64,000 bases of DNA from Desulfovibrio sp. (GTDB lineage Bacteria; Desulfobacterota; Desulfovibrionia; Desulfovibrionales; Desulfovibrionaceae), in the NCBI GenBank assembly GCA_016218665.1, contig JACRDI010000042.1, positions 1 through 64,000 on the forward strand, in the 5' to 3' direction. Each line of letters starts with the position of its first letter. Positions within the stretch are counted from its first letter, which is position 1. The position numbers and the translations under genes are program-made. The notes under the pieces are model-generated. The model did no database searches, was not told where the DNA came from, and was given only the letters and a program-made list of their open reading frames with translations. Positions 35,399 through 44,700 of the stretch are shown piece by piece.

Positions 35399-38300
35399 TA
35401 TCCCTCACGCTCCGTCTGCTCCAGGGGCAGGCGCACCACGAAGGTGGTTCCCTTGCCCTGGGTTGTCTCGAAGAAAAGCTGGCCCTTGTGCTTTTCCACC
35501 ACGATGCTGCGCGAGATGGTGAGGCCCTGGCCCGTGCCGCGGCCCACCTCCTTGGTGGTGAAGAAGGGGTCGAAGATCTTGGCCTGCACGGCCGGGGGGA
35601 TGCCGGTGCCCGTGTCGGCCACGCGGATCTCGGCCCAGGGCGGGGTGAAGCGGGTGGCCAAGGTGATGCGCCCCTCGCGTCCGGGCTGGGCCTTCTGGGC
35701 GTCGGCTATGGCGTGGGCGGCGTTGATGATGAGGTTCAGCACCACCTGGTTGATCTCGCCGATCATGCACACGACGAGCGGCAGGGCCGGGTCCAGGTCC
35801 AGGTCCAGCTCGGAGACGTACTTCCACTCGTTGCGCGAGACCGTGGCCGTGCTCTTCATGGACTCGTTCAGGTCCGCCGGGGCCATGACGGCCGCGCCGG
35901 GGTGCGCGAACTGCTTCACCGAGCGCACGATGGTGCTGATGCGCTCCACGCCCTCCAGGGTCTGGGCGATGGCGCCGGGCACCTCCGCGGCCAGGTAGTC
36001 CACGTCGCGCTCGTCCATGAGCTTTTCGAGCTGGGCGATCTGCTCCGGGCCGGGGCAGGCGCTCTTGGCACCGGCCACAAGGTCCTTGGCGCCGTCGATG
36101 ACGGCGAGCAGGTCCTCGAAGGCGCCCTTGATGAACTGGGTGTTGTTGCCCACGTACTGGGCCGGGGTGTTGATCTCGTGGGCGATGCCCGCGGCCAGCT
36201 GGCCTATGGCCTCCAGCTTCTGCGAGTGCAGCAGCTGCGATTCGAGCCCCTTGCGCTCGGTGGTGTCCGTCACCACGGCGAAGAACCCGGCGGCCTTGCC
36301 TTCCTCGTCGGCGTAGACCGAAGGGGAGACCAGGGTGTAGATGTGCCGCCCTTCCGCGTGCTCCCAGATGACTTCCTCCGGCCCGGCGGGGATTGCCGCC
36401 GCGTGGCCCGCGTGCACGCCGGCGAACATGGCCTCCACGCGGGGCCTGCTGTCCTGGGCGGCAAAGCCCGCCAGGTGCTGGCCGATGAACTCGGTCTTGC
36501 GGCGGCCCAACATGGCGCAGAAACGGTCGTTGGCGTAGGTGACGGCCCCGCCGCGCTTGGCCATGACCAGGCCCTCGTGCATGCTCTCCACCAGGGAGCG
36601 GTAGCGCGCCTCGTTCCTGCGCAGGCGTGCGTCGGCGCGCACCCGGTCGGAAATGTCCGTCACCATGCCGATGGAGCCGGCGAAGGAGCCGTCCGGGTTG
36701 CGCAGGGGGCTGGCGTTGATCATGGTCCACACCCGGTGGCCGCCCTTGTGGCGGAAGCGCAGCTCGTACTGGTCGGACAGGCCCTGGCGGCGGCGCTTGA
36801 TCTTCTGCCGCAGGAGATCCCTGTCCTTGGGATCCAGGATGTCGTTGAGGGACATGCCCACCAGTTCCTCCAGCGTGTAGCCGAAGAGCGTGCTGGCGCG
36901 CGGGTTTGCGTAGGTGATGACGTTCTGGGCGTCGATCTTCATGACGGCCTCCTGGGCCGTCTCCACGATGATGCGGAAGCGCTCCTCGCTTTCGCGCATC
37001 TCGATGATGGCGCGCATGCGCTCGGTGATGTCGCGGTGGGAGATGACCGCGCCGGACATGCCCCTGGCCAGGGGGGTGGCCTGCAGCACGAACCAGCGCC
37101 GTTCGCCCCCGATGAGGCCCTGGTACTCCATGCGGAAGGAGGGCGCCCTGCGGGAGAGCACCGCGCCGATGCCTTCCAGGGCGGCGGCGGCCTCGGGGTT
37201 GCCCTCGGCGGCGCGGCAGGCCTCCAGATAGTTGGAGCCCAGCTCCAGGCGTTCGTCCTCTCCGCCCAGGGGGGTGCTTTCCGGGCCGGTGGCCGCCCAG
37301 GACTTGTTGACCATGGTGAGCATGCCGCGGCGGTCCAGCACGCAGAGGTTGGCGGGCAGGGCGTCCAGGATGGCGCGGGCGAGGCTCTCGCTCTCCCGCA
37401 GGGCCGCGCCGGTGCGCTGGCGCTCCATGGCGTTGGCCAAAAGCAGGGCGGCCTGGTCCAGCACGCGCGAGCCCGCCAGCTTCGCCGTGTCCCAGGCCAT
37501 GTCCGAGGCCATGATCAGCACTCCGGCCAGCCGGTCCTCCACGCGCATGGGCACGGCCGTCATGCTGGCTATGCCCGCCCGGGTCAGCAGTTCCTTTTCC
37601 TTCTGGCCGGCCGGGGGCATGTGGGAGGCGTCGCGGATGGACACGCGCTCCCCGGCGAGGATGCGCTCCGTGAACCAGGGGGCCTTGCCCCGGCCGATGC
37701 GCCTGAGGCTTTCCGGCAGGGCGTGCCCGGTGTCGACGCGCTGCTGGTAGGCGAGGGTGAAGGTCCGCGCCCCGGCGTCGTGGAGGAACACGCCGGCCTT
37801 GGGCATGCCGATGAAGCGGCACAGGTCGCCCAGGGCGTCCCCGATGGCGCCGGCGATGTCTTCGTCGGCGGCGTTGATGAGCCGGGCCGAGATGGAGGCC
37901 ACCAGGGCCTCGGTCTCCAGCCGGCGCTCTATTTCCGCCTGGGTGCGCAGGCGCGCGGTGATGTTGCGGCCGCTGGTGATGAGCGCGGCCCGGCCCTGGA
38001 ACTGCTGGGCCTGGCAGAGCAGCTCCGCCGGGATGGCGAAGCCGTCGCGCCGGGCCAGGGTGGCCTGGAAGAGCTCCGGCTCGCCGCGCAGGGCGTTCAG
38101 GAAGCGCGCGGCGATGGCCTCGCGGTCGGCCTCGGCCACGCTTTCCAGCAGGTTGCCGCCGGCCAGGCTGTCCACGGGCAGGTTGAGCCAGATGCCGGCG
38201 TTCTTGTTGGCGTCGAAGATGCGCCCTGTTTCGTCGTGGATGAAGATGGCGTCGGCCGCGCTGTTGAAGAACTCCCGGAACTGCCGCTCCGACTGGCTGA

Positions 38301-39582
38301 GGCGCGAGAGGGTCTCGCGCGATTCCAGCACGTGGGCCAGCTGCCGGGCAAGGGCCTTGAGCATGGCCTGGTCGCCCGGCTGGAAGGGGTGGGCCGGGTC
38401 CTTGTCGCACAGGCGCAGAAGCCCCCGCTCCTGGCCAAGGACCTCGATGGGCTCCTCCAGCACTTTCTCGCAGGGGTCGTCCGTTTCGCCGGGGCTGAAA
38501 TACTGCTGCCCGTCCAGGATGATGCGGGCGCCCATGCCGCCCTCGTCCCATATTTCGGGGAGGGCGTCGGCCGCGTTCTGCAGCATCTCGGCCACGCTCT
38601 CCGCGTTGCGGCCCAGCGCCTCGGAGAATCTGTTCAGGCCGGAGGCCTCGCGCAGCTGGCCGCGCAGCTCGGAGGCGATGCGCGCCTGGGTCTCGCTGGC
38701 GTCGCGCAGGGCGGTCACGTCCTGGATGACCACCACCACCCCTTCGAAGCTGCCGCTGGCGCCCAGCAGGGGGAAGATGCGCGTGTCCAGGAAGGCCAGG
38801 CGCTCCCCCGCGGGCACGGCCCCCAGCTCGGCCTGGCCGCCGGCGGCGTCCAGCCCGGTGCGGCGCAGCCGCTCCAGGGCCGGGGCTATCCAGGGCAGAA
38901 GCTCCACCACGTCCCGGCCGATGAACAGGGCGCGCTGCGGGCACATGGCCACCTCGCCGCCAAGCTCCCCGGCCATGTTCTGGGCCAGCCAGCGGCAGGC
39001 GCTCAGGTTCAGGTCGGTGACGCGGTTCTCCGGGTCGGTGAGGAGCACGGCGCTGGGCAGGGCCTGGAACACGGCGGCGAAGTGGTGCTTCTGCGTCTGG
39101 GCGTGCAGGCTGGCCCGGCGCATGTCCTCCATGGTCTGCTCGTCGCCGCCCTTGCACCACTCCACGGCCACCCCGCAGGAAAGCCGGTCGAAGAAGCGCG
39201 ACACGAAGCGCAGCCCCTGCGTCTTCTGCTCCGCGTCGAGGGCGCTTTCCTCGATCATGTCCAGGTAGCTTTGGCGATAGTAGGACAAAAGTCCCAGGAA
39301 CATGCCCATGGGCACGCCGCGGGCCCGGTGCATGCGGGCCTCCTCCACGGCGAAGGCCTCCAGCTGGCTGGACACGAAGGCGTCGTCCGGGCCCATCTCC
39401 ACGGCGGCCAGCCCGCCGGGGATGGCCTGGCGCAGGGCGGAGGAGAGCCGGGAGATGGACGTCTCCCAGGCCATGCGCAGCACCGTTGTATGGCGGCTGT
39501 AGCCCCGATCGCGGGCGTAGGCCTGCACCCGGCCCACAAGCCAGGCCTCGCTTGAGCGCAACAGCTGGGCGAGTTCGCGCAT
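35398..39582 (-). CDS. large multi-PAS/GAF sensor histidine kinase
   Basis: A 1,394-residue, apparently cytoplasmic kinase with no convincing membrane segment. An N-terminal helical region (about 1-160) resembles the RsbR-type sensor fold. Several PAS domains and two GAF-like domains follow; one PAS-PAC pair is marked by LFGYTLEELVGMSLNDILDP. The kinase core has the H-box QLAAGIAHEINTPAQYVGNN, N-box NLIINAAHAI, G1 VADTGTGIP and G2 GTGQGLTISRSIV. The ATG at 39580-39582 has CAGGAGG five to seven bases upstream. Three response regulators follow in the same operon and are its likely partners. Confidence 0.93.
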   Translation of the reverse strand: MRELAQLLRSSEAWLVGRVQAYARDRGYSRHTTVLRMAWETSISRLSSALRQAIPGGLAAVEMGPDDAFVSSQLEAFAVEEARMHRARGVPMGMFLGLLSYYRQSYLDMIEESALDAEQKTQGLRFVSRFFDRLSCGVAVEWCKGGDEQTMEDMRRASLHAQTQKHHFAAVFQALPSAVLLTDPENRVTDLNLSACRWLAQNMAGELGGEVAMCPQRALFIGRDVVELLPWIAPALERLRRTGLDAAGGQAELGAVPAGERLAFLDTRIFPLLGASGSFEGVVVVIQDVTALRDASETQARIASELRGQLREASGLNRFSEALGRNAESVAEMLQNAADALPEIWDEGGMGARIILDGQQYFSPGETDDPCEKVLEEPIEVLGQERGLLRLCDKDPAHPFQPGDQAMLKALARQLAHVLESRETLSRLSQSERQFREFFNSAADAIFIHDETGRIFDANKNAGIWLNLPVDSLAGGNLLESVAEADREAIAARFLNALRGEPELFQATLARRDGFAIPAELLCQAQQFQGRAALITSGRNITARLRTQAEIERRLETEALVASISARLINAADEDIAGAIGDALGDLCRFIGMPKAGVFLHDAGARTFTLAYQQRVDTGHALPESLRRIGRGKAPWFTERILAGERVSIRDASHMPPAGQKEKELLTRAGIASMTAVPMRVEDRLAGVLIMASDMAWDTAKLAGSRVLDQAALLLANAMERQRTGAALRESESLARAILDALPANLCVLDRRGMLTMVNKSWAATGPESTPLGGEDERLELGSNYLEACRAAEGNPEAAAALEGIGAVLSRRAPSFRMEYQGLIGGERRWFVLQATPLARGMSGAVISHRDITERMRAIIEMRESEERFRIIVETAQEAVMKIDAQNVITYANPRASTLFGYTLEELVGMSLNDILDPKDRDLLRQKIKRRRQGLSDQYELRFRHKGGHRVWTMINASPLRNPDGSFAGSIGMVTDISDRVRADARLRRNEARYRSLVESMHEGLVMAKRGGAVTYANDRFCAMLGRRKTEFIGQHLAGFAAQDSRPRVEAMFAGVHAGHAAAIPAGPEEVIWEHAEGRHIYTLVSPSVYADEEGKAAGFFAVVTDTTERKGLESQLLHSQKLEAIGQLAAGIAHEINTPAQYVGNNTQFIKGAFEDLLAVIDGAKDLVAGAKSACPGPEQIAQLEKLMDERDVDYLAAEVPGAIAQTLEGVERISTIVRSVKQFAHPGAAVMAPADLNESMKSTATVSRNEWKYVSELDLDLDPALPLVVCMIGEINQVVLNLIINAAHAIADAQKAQPGREGRITLATRFTPPWAEIRVADTGTGIPPAVQAKIFDPFFTTKEVGRGTGQGLTISRSIVVEKHKGQLFFETTQGKGTTFVVRLPLEQTEREG

Positions 39583-39709
39583 GAACCCCTCCTGGTGGCG
39601 GCCTGTGGTCTTGGTCTTGCGGCAAAGGGAAACAGCATATGCAATCTCGCACATTTCTCCCTTCGGGGCAACCGCGTGGCGGGCGTTTTCCACAAAATGA
39701 GAATCGGGC

Positions 39710-39738
39710 TTGACTTGTTTCGCACATTGCAATATTGC
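39710..39738 (+). promoter_or_regulatory. putative ars operon promoter
   Basis: TTGACT (39710-39715) is followed after 17 bases by TATTGC (39733-39738). The -10 region lies inside the 22-base palindrome at 39723-39744, so repressor binding would block RNA polymerase. Confidence 0.45.
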
Positions 39739-39744
39739 AATGTG
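39723..39744. promoter_or_regulatory. ArsR operator palindrome
   Basis: A perfect 22-bp palindrome: arms CACATTGCAAT and ATTGCAATGTG meet without a spacer. It is AT-rich compared with the surroundings and lies 18 bases before the arsR start codon. Position and symmetry fit an autoregulatory ArsR site. Confidence 0.7.
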
Positions 39745-39762
39745 TAAAGAATGGAGGCGCGC

Positions 39763-40146
39763 ATGGAGCAACTGGTGCGAGTGATGAAGGCCATGTCCGA
39801 TCCCGGACGGGTGGCCATATTGAAGCTGCTGGACGGGCGCGAGCTCTGCGCCTGCGAGATCATCCGGGTGCTGGGCCTGGCCCAGCCCACCATCTCGCGG
39901 CACATGAAGGTGCTTGCGGACGCCGGGCTCGTGACGGGCCGCAAGAAGGGCTCCTGGGTGCACTACCGCGTGGCCGAGGCCCCTGCCTCGCCCTATGCCC
40001 GCGCCATGCTGGCCCAGCTTTCCGGCTGGCTGGAGGACGACCCCGAGGTGGCGCGCCTGCGCGCCGGGGTGGAGTCCTCCGCGCCGTGCGGCACGGAAGC
40101 CCGCAGGCTCCGCGGTCCGCTTGCGGCGCAAGGGGGCCGGCCATGA
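39763..40146 (+). CDS. arsR: ArsR-family arsenite-responsive repressor
   Basis: A 127-residue winged-helix repressor. C29-A-C31 (ELCACEI) is the As(III)-binding motif in the helix before the recognition helix QPTISRHMKVLADAGLV. DPGRVAILKLL is the usual N-terminal region. Translation probably starts at ATG 39763, which has GGAGG five bases upstream; the in-frame ATG at 39751 lacks one. It heads the operon and overlaps arsC by ATGA. Arsenite binding should release it from the palindrome at 39723-39744. Confidence 0.93.
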   Translation: MEQLVRVMKAMSDPGRVAILKLLDGRELCACEIIRVLGLAQPTISRHMKVLADAGLVTGRKKGSWVHYRVAEAPASPYARAMLAQLSGWLEDDPEVARLRAGVESSAPCGTEARRLRGPLAAQGGRP

Positions 40147-40598
40147 GCTCCGCCAGCGGGAACAGGATCCGCGTGCTGTTCGTCTGCGGGCAGAACTCCG
40201 CGCGCAGCCAGATGGCCGAGGCCCTGCTGGACCACCTGGCGGGCGGGCGCTTCGAGGCCCACAGCGCAGGCATCGAGCCCGCGCCCATCAATCCGCTGGC
40301 CGTGGCCGTCATGGCCGAGCGCGGCATCGACATCTCGAAGAAGCGCACCAAGCTGGTGGGGGACGCCGTGGCCGAGCTGGCCGCCCGGGGCGAGACCTTC
40401 GACACGGTCATCACCGTGTGCAGCAAGGCCGCCGGGGTGTGCCCCTTCGTGCCCGGCGTGAAGGTGACCGAGCGCTGGAGCTTCGACGATCCCGGCACCG
40501 TGGAGGGGTCGGAGCAGGAGAAGCTGGCCAAGGTGCGCGCCGTGCGCGACGACATCGAGGCGGCCGTCAGGCTGTGGATCGCCGGGGGCCGGCCATGA
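40143..40598 (+). CDS. arsC: arsenate reductase, low-molecular-weight phosphatase type
   Basis: A 151-residue enzyme that reduces As(V) to As(III). The P-loop is C15-GQNSAR-S, two further cysteines lie at C93 and C100 (VCSKAAGVCP), and D115/D116 (WSFDDPG) is the general acid region. This triple-Cys plan is the thioredoxin-coupled ArsC family, which fits the two thioredoxin-like genes later in the operon. It overlaps both neighbours by ATGA. Confidence 0.94.
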   Translation: MSSASGNRIRVLFVCGQNSARSQMAEALLDHLAGGRFEAHSAGIEPAPINPLAVAVMAERGIDISKKRTKLVGDAVAELAARGETFDTVITVCSKAAGVCPFVPGVKVTERWSFDDPGTVEGSEQEKLAKVRAVRDDIEAAVRLWIAGGRP

Positions 40599-41782
40599 AG
40601 GAGTTGAAGCCCCTGGACATGATGGCCGGCTGCGACTGCAAGCCCAAGACCGTGCGCGAGGCGCGGGAGCAGCTGCGCGCCCAGCGTGCGGAAGTGCGCC
40701 GCGCCGAGAGCGAGGCGCGCGAGAAGCGCGTGGCCGAGGCCCTGGCCCCGCCCTCCACGCTGCCGGGCAAGCTCGGGCTGGCCTCCGCCGCGCTCATCAT
40801 CTGGTGGAACCTGTACGGCATGCTGCCGGACATCGCCCGCTTCCTGACGCAGGGCGTCTTCGGCCTGGATCTTTCCAGCCACCTGGGCGCCAGCGTGGAG
40901 TTCTTCCTCTACGATACGCCCAAGGTGCTCATGCTGCTGACGCTCATCGTCTTCTTCGTGGGCGTGCTGCGCAGCTTCTTCACCCCGGAGCGCACGCGCC
41001 GGCTGCTGGCCGGCAAGAGCGAGGCCGCGGGCAACGTGCTGGCCGCGCTCCTGGGCATCGTCACGCCCTTCTGTTCCTGTTCGGCCGTGCCGCTGTTCAT
41101 CGGCTTTCTGAGCGCCGGGGTGCCGCTGGGCGTCACCTTCTCCTTTCTCATCTCCGCTCCCATGGTGAACGAGGTGGCCGTGGTGCTGCTGTACGGCCTG
41201 CTGGGCTGGAAGGTGGCGGCCATCTACATGGGCACCGGCCTGGCCGTGGCCATGGTTTCCGGCTTCGTCATCGGCAGGCTGCGCCTGGAGCGGCACGTGG
41301 AGGACTGGGTGCAGGCCGTGCGCTCGGAGAATCTGGCCGGCGGCGGCGACGAGGCCGAGCCCCTGGGCTGGGCCGAGCGCATCGACGCCGGGGCCCTGGC
41401 CGTGCGCGACATCGTGGGCAAGGTCTGGCTCTGGGTGGTGGCGGGCATCGCAGTGGGCGCGGGCATCCACGGCTACGTGCCCGAGGGCATGCTCGCCTCC
41501 ATCATGGGCCGGGAGGCCTGGTGGAGCGTGCCGGCCGCCGTGGCCATAGGCATCCCCATGTACTCAAACGCCGCGGGCATAGTGCCCGTGGCCCAGGCCC
41601 TGCTGGGCAAGGGCGCGGCGCTGGGCACGGTGCTGGCCTTCATGATGGCCGTCATCGCGCTCTCCCTGCCGGAGATGGTCATATTGCGCAAGGTGCTCAA
41701 GCCCCGGCTGCTGGCGGCCTTCGTGGGCGTGGTGGGCCTGGGCATCCTGCTGGTGGGCTTCCTGTTCAACGCAATCCTGTAG
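40595..41782 (+). CDS. DUF318/ArsP-type permease
   Basis: A 395-residue membrane protein with about eight to ten helices. It carries the family motif TPFCSCSAVPLFIGFLSAGVPLGVTFSFLISAPMVNEVA in two adjoining blocks and PMYSNAAGIVPV in the second half. Members in ars operons export arsenicals, including methylated species in some cases. The first 60 residues are soluble and contain the CDCKPK motif near residue 13, which could bind metal. It overlaps arsC by ATGA. Confidence 0.85.
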   Translation: MKELKPLDMMAGCDCKPKTVREAREQLRAQRAEVRRAESEAREKRVAEALAPPSTLPGKLGLASAALIIWWNLYGMLPDIARFLTQGVFGLDLSSHLGASVEFFLYDTPKVLMLLTLIVFFVGVLRSFFTPERTRRLLAGKSEAAGNVLAALLGIVTPFCSCSAVPLFIGFLSAGVPLGVTFSFLISAPMVNEVAVVLLYGLLGWKVAAIYMGTGLAVAMVSGFVIGRLRLERHVEDWVQAVRSENLAGGGDEAEPLGWAERIDAGALAVRDIVGKVWLWVVAGIAVGAGIHGYVPEGMLASIMGREAWWSVPAAVAIGIPMYSNAAGIVPVAQALLGKGAALGTVLAFMMAVIALSLPEMVILRKVLKPRLLAAFVGVVGLGILLVGFLFNAIL

Positions 41783-41803
41783 GCCGATTCCGTGGGGGGA
41801 CGC

Positions 41804-42202
41804 ATGGAACTTCACCTCCTCTGGCAGCGCGTCACCGTGGGCGCGGAGACCTGCGAGCGCTGCGGCGACACGGGCGCCAGCGTGCGCCTGGCGGAGCAGT
41901 CGCTGCGCAAGGCCCTTGCCCCGCGCGGCATCGCCGTGCGGCTGGAGGAAAAGGCCCTGCCGCCCTTTGCCGTGGCCGAGAGCAACCGCGTGTTCCTGAA
42001 CGGCCGCGCCCTGGAGGACTGGCTCGGGGCCGAGGTCGGCATGAGCCATTGCCAGTCGTGCTGCGACCTGCTAGGCGCAGCCACGGACTGCCGGACGCTG
42101 CGCCTGGACGGGCGCGAGCACGAGGCCCTGCCCGAGGCGCTCATCGTGCGCGCGGGCCTGCTTGCGGCGGATGAAATGGAGAAGCGGACGGGGCGGACCT
42201 AG
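41804..42202 (+). CDS. DUF2703-like cysteine-rich protein of the ars operon
   Basis: A 132-residue soluble protein. Two cysteine pairs are visible: C-ERC-GDTG near residue 17 and C-QSCC near residue 85, and VFLNGRALEDWLG resembles a thioredoxin-fold strand-helix unit. Small proteins of this kind occur in bacterial ars operons, and their role is not known. The cysteines would suit binding or handling of As(III). It is 21 bases after the permease. Confidence 0.65.
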   Translation: MELHLLWQRVTVGAETCERCGDTGASVRLAEQSLRKALAPRGIAVRLEEKALPPFAVAESNRVFLNGRALEDWLGAEVGMSHCQSCCDLLGAATDCRTLRLDGREHEALPEALIVRAGLLAADEMEKRTGRT

Positions 42203-42256
42203 CCCCGGCCAAGGTATGCTTCCCCGCGCCAGCGGGGCGAAAGAAGGAGATGTGGC

Positions 42257-42880
42257 ATGGCGGAAAAACCGCGCACGTTCAGCAAGGGCGAGTTCATCGG
42301 CGGCCTGGTGGCCGCCCTGGCCGTGGGCTTCTTCCTCGGCAGCATGTTCATGGAGATGCGCGGCGCGGGGCAGATGCCCGTGCAGGCGGGGGTGTCCATG
42401 CCCGGCCAGATGCCCGGCCAGATGCCGCCGCAGGGGGCCGACGCCCACGACCACGCGGCCGAGTTTGCGCGCATCGCCGAGCTGGAAATGTCCCTGGCCA
42501 AGAAGTCCGGCGACCAGGCCGGCTGGATCGAGCTGGGCAACCTGTACTTCGACACGCACCAGGCCAGGAAGTCCATCGCCTCCTACGAAAAGGCCGTGGC
42601 CCTGGGCCCGGTGAGCGCCGACGTGTGGACCGACCTGGGCATCATGCACCGCGAGGCGGGCGAGCCCAAGCAGGCGGTGGAGACCTTCGACGCGGCGCTG
42701 AAGCTTGACCCCGCGCACCAGAACGCCCTGTACAACAAGGGCGTGGTGCTGTTGCACGACCTGCAGGACCGCGCCGGCGCGGCCGCCGCCTGGGAGGCCC
42801 TGCTCAAGGTGAATCCTTCCGCCAAGAACCCGGAAGGCATGCCCATGCGCGACATGGTGCAGGGCCTCAAGAAGAGCTAG
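42257..42880 (+). CDS. membrane-anchored TPR protein
   Basis: A 207-residue protein with one N-terminal membrane helix (about residues 13-31), a Met/Gln/Pro-rich linker (MPGQMPGQMPPQ) and a soluble part with three tetratricopeptide repeats (WIELGNLYFDTHQARKSIASYEKAVAL and the two after it). TPR units mediate protein-protein contacts. The Met-rich linker could bind soft metals, though this is a guess. It stands inside the arsenic operon with intact ribosome-binding sites on both sides. Confidence 0.7.
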   Translation: MAEKPRTFSKGEFIGGLVAALAVGFFLGSMFMEMRGAGQMPVQAGVSMPGQMPGQMPPQGADAHDHAAEFARIAELEMSLAKKSGDQAGWIELGNLYFDTHQARKSIASYEKAVALGPVSADVWTDLGIMHREAGEPKQAVETFDAALKLDPAHQNALYNKGVVLLHDLQDRAGAAAAWEALLKVNPSAKNPEGMPMRDMVQGLKKS

Positions 42881-42907
42881 GGCCCCGGAAGGACAAGGAG
42901 AGACGCG

Positions 42908-43141
42908 ATGGACATCAAGGTGCTGGGGCCGGGCTGCCCCAAGTGTCACGAGACGGAAAAGCTGGTGCGCGAGGCCGTGGCCGAGGCCTCAGTCCAGGCC
43001 CAGGTGACCAAGGTTTCGGACTTTCAGGAAATGGCCCGGCTTGGCGTCTTCGCCACTCCGGCGGTGATGGTGGACGGCAAGGTGAGGGTGAGCGGCAAGG
43101 TGCCGTCCAAGAAGGAGATTCTGGCGTGGCTCGGCAGGTGA
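42908..43141 (+). CDS. small thioredoxin-family protein (CPKC)
   Basis: A 77-residue minimal thioredoxin fold of the redox-active disulfide protein type, with the active site C10-PK-C13 and the cis-Pro region [11 protein letters not shown]. It could reduce ArsC or bind As(III). It precedes the second thioredoxin, which starts inside its last codons. Confidence 0.82.
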   Translation: MDIKVLGPGCPKCHETEKLVREAVAEASVQAQVTKVSDFQEMARLGVFATPAVMVDGKVRVSGKVPSKKEILAWLGR

Positions 43142-43557
43142 CGCGCCTGGCGGCCTTCCTGCTGGTTCTCTCCGTGGCTTGGGCCGCGGTCTGGTCCGCG
43201 CCGCTTCTGGCCGCGCCCAAGGACAAGGGCGCGCCGGGCAAGAGCGCGCAGGCCAAGGGCGCGCCGGTGGCCCCGGTCCTCGGCATGGTCACGGTGGTGG
43301 AGTTCGGCGCCGACTACTGCCCGCCCTGCCGCCTCATGAAGCCCATCCTGCAGGAGGCCACGCGCGAGTACCGTGGCCGCGCCGCCGTCGTCTCCATCGA
43401 CGTGACCCTCCACCAGGACATGGCCCGGCGTCTGGGGGTGCAGATCATCCCCACCCTGGTGTTCTACGACGCCACGGGCATGGAGCAGTCGCGCCACGAG
43501 GGCTACCTGGACAAGAAGGCGCTCTACGCCGAGCTGGACGGCCTGCTCGGCCGCTGA
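43126..43557 (+). CDS. exported thioredoxin-like protein (CPPC)
   Basis: A 143-residue thioredoxin with an N-terminal signal or anchor (about residues 6-28), a Lys/Ala-rich linker and the domain [17 protein letters not shown]. The active site is C65-PP-C68 and [11 protein letters not shown] is the cis-Pro region. The GTG at 43126 has AAGGAG eight bases upstream and overlaps the previous gene by 16 bases. A GTG at 43138 (GTGA overlap) is the alternative. It probably works in the periplasm, unlike the CPKC protein. Confidence 0.82.
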   Translation: MARQVTRLAAFLLVLSVAWAAVWSAPLLAAPKDKGAPGKSAQAKGAPVAPVLGMVTVVEFGADYCPPCRLMKPILQEATREYRGRAAVVSIDVTLHQDMARRLGVQIIPTLVFYDATGMEQSRHEGYLDKKALYAELDGLLGR

Positions 43558-43580
43558 AGAAACGCGCAAGGAGGTTCCCC

Positions 43581-44684
43581 ATGGCCGAATCCGAATCCGG
43601 ATCCGTCACCGGCAGGCTGTCCTTCCTGGACCGTTGGCTCACCCTGTGGATCTTCGCGGCCATGTTCGCCGGCATCGGCGCGGGCGCGCTGTTCCCGGGG
43701 CTGAAGCAGGCCGTGGGAGGCATGCAGAGCGGCACCACCAACGTGCCCATCGCCGCGGGGCTCATTTTGATGATGTACCCGCCCCTGGCCAAGGTGCGCT
43801 ACGAGCTCATGGGCCAGGTGTTCCGGAACGTGCGCGTGCTGGCGCTTTCCCTTGTGCAGAACTGGCTTGTGGGCCCGGTGCTGATGTTCGGCCTGGCTGT
43901 GGCGTTCCTGTCCGGCCAGCACGCCTACATGACCGGGCTCATCTTGATCGGCCTGGCGCGCTGCATCGCCATGGTCATCGTGTGGAACGACCTGGCCGGG
44001 GGCGACCGCGAGTACTGCGCCGGGCTGGTGGCCTTCAACTCCGTGTTCCAGGTGCTGTTCTTCCCCTTCTACGCCTGGGTGTTTTTGACCGTGCTGCCCG
44101 GCTGGCTGGGGCTGGAAGGCGCGGCCGTGGACATCTCCATGGGGCAGATCGCCGAGAGCGTGTTCATCTACCTGGGCATTCCCTTCCTGGCCGGGCTGGC
44201 CTCGCGCGTCGTCGGCCTCAAGGTGAAGGGGCGCGAGTGGTACGACACGGTGTTTGCGCCGAAGATCGGCCCCGTCACCCTCGTGGCCCTGCTCTTCACC
44301 ATCCTGGTCATGTTCTCGCTGAAGGGCGAGGTGATGCTGGCCCTGCCCCTGGACGTGCTGCGCGTGGCCGCGCCCATGCTCGTCTACTTCCTGGTCATGT
44401 TCCTGGCCTCCTTCTGGCTGTCCAGGAAGGCCGGGGCCAGCTACGCCCAGAGCGCCACCTTGAGCTTCACCGCCGCCTCCAACAACTTCGAGCTTGCCAT
44501 CGCCGTGGCGGTGGCCGTGTTCGGGCTCGATTCCGGCCAGGCCTTCGCCGCGGTCATCGGTCCGCTGGTGGAGGTGCCGGTGCTCATCGGCCTGGTGAAC
44601 GTGGCCTTGTGGCTCAAGAAGCGCTGGTTCCCGAACGATCCGGGCACCCTTTCCGGCGTGTGCCACGTGGACTGCAAGCCGTAA
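43581..44684 (+). CDS. acr3: arsenite efflux permease of the ACR3 family
   Basis: A 367-residue transporter with ten hydrophobic segments. The conserved Cys of helix 4, C128 in [14 protein letters not shown], and the late [15 protein letters not shown] block with its essential Glu match Acr3 antiporters. Acr3 expels the arsenite made by ArsC. AAGGAGG precedes the ATG. It is the second transporter of the operon, unrelated to the DUF318 permease. Confidence 0.95.
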   Translation: MAESESGSVTGRLSFLDRWLTLWIFAAMFAGIGAGALFPGLKQAVGGMQSGTTNVPIAAGLILMMYPPLAKVRYELMGQVFRNVRVLALSLVQNWLVGPVLMFGLAVAFLSGQHAYMTGLILIGLARCIAMVIVWNDLAGGDREYCAGLVAFNSVFQVLFFPFYAWVFLTVLPGWLGLEGAAVDISMGQIAESVFIYLGIPFLAGLASRVVGLKVKGREWYDTVFAPKIGPVTLVALLFTILVMFSLKGEVMLALPLDVLRVAAPMLVYFLVMFLASFWLSRKAGASYAQSATLSFTAASNNFELAIAVAVAVFGLDSGQAFAAVIGPLVEVPVLIGLVNVALWLKKRWFPNDPGTLSGVCHVDCKP

Positions 44685-44700
44685 GGAGCATTTTCGCCGC

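Noticed and set aside
35488-39555. An open frame of about 1,355 codons opposite the large histidine kinase
   Set aside because: High-GC shadow frame; composition is dominated by Gly, Ala, His and Gln with no recognisable domain, while the kinase frame has full family motifs.
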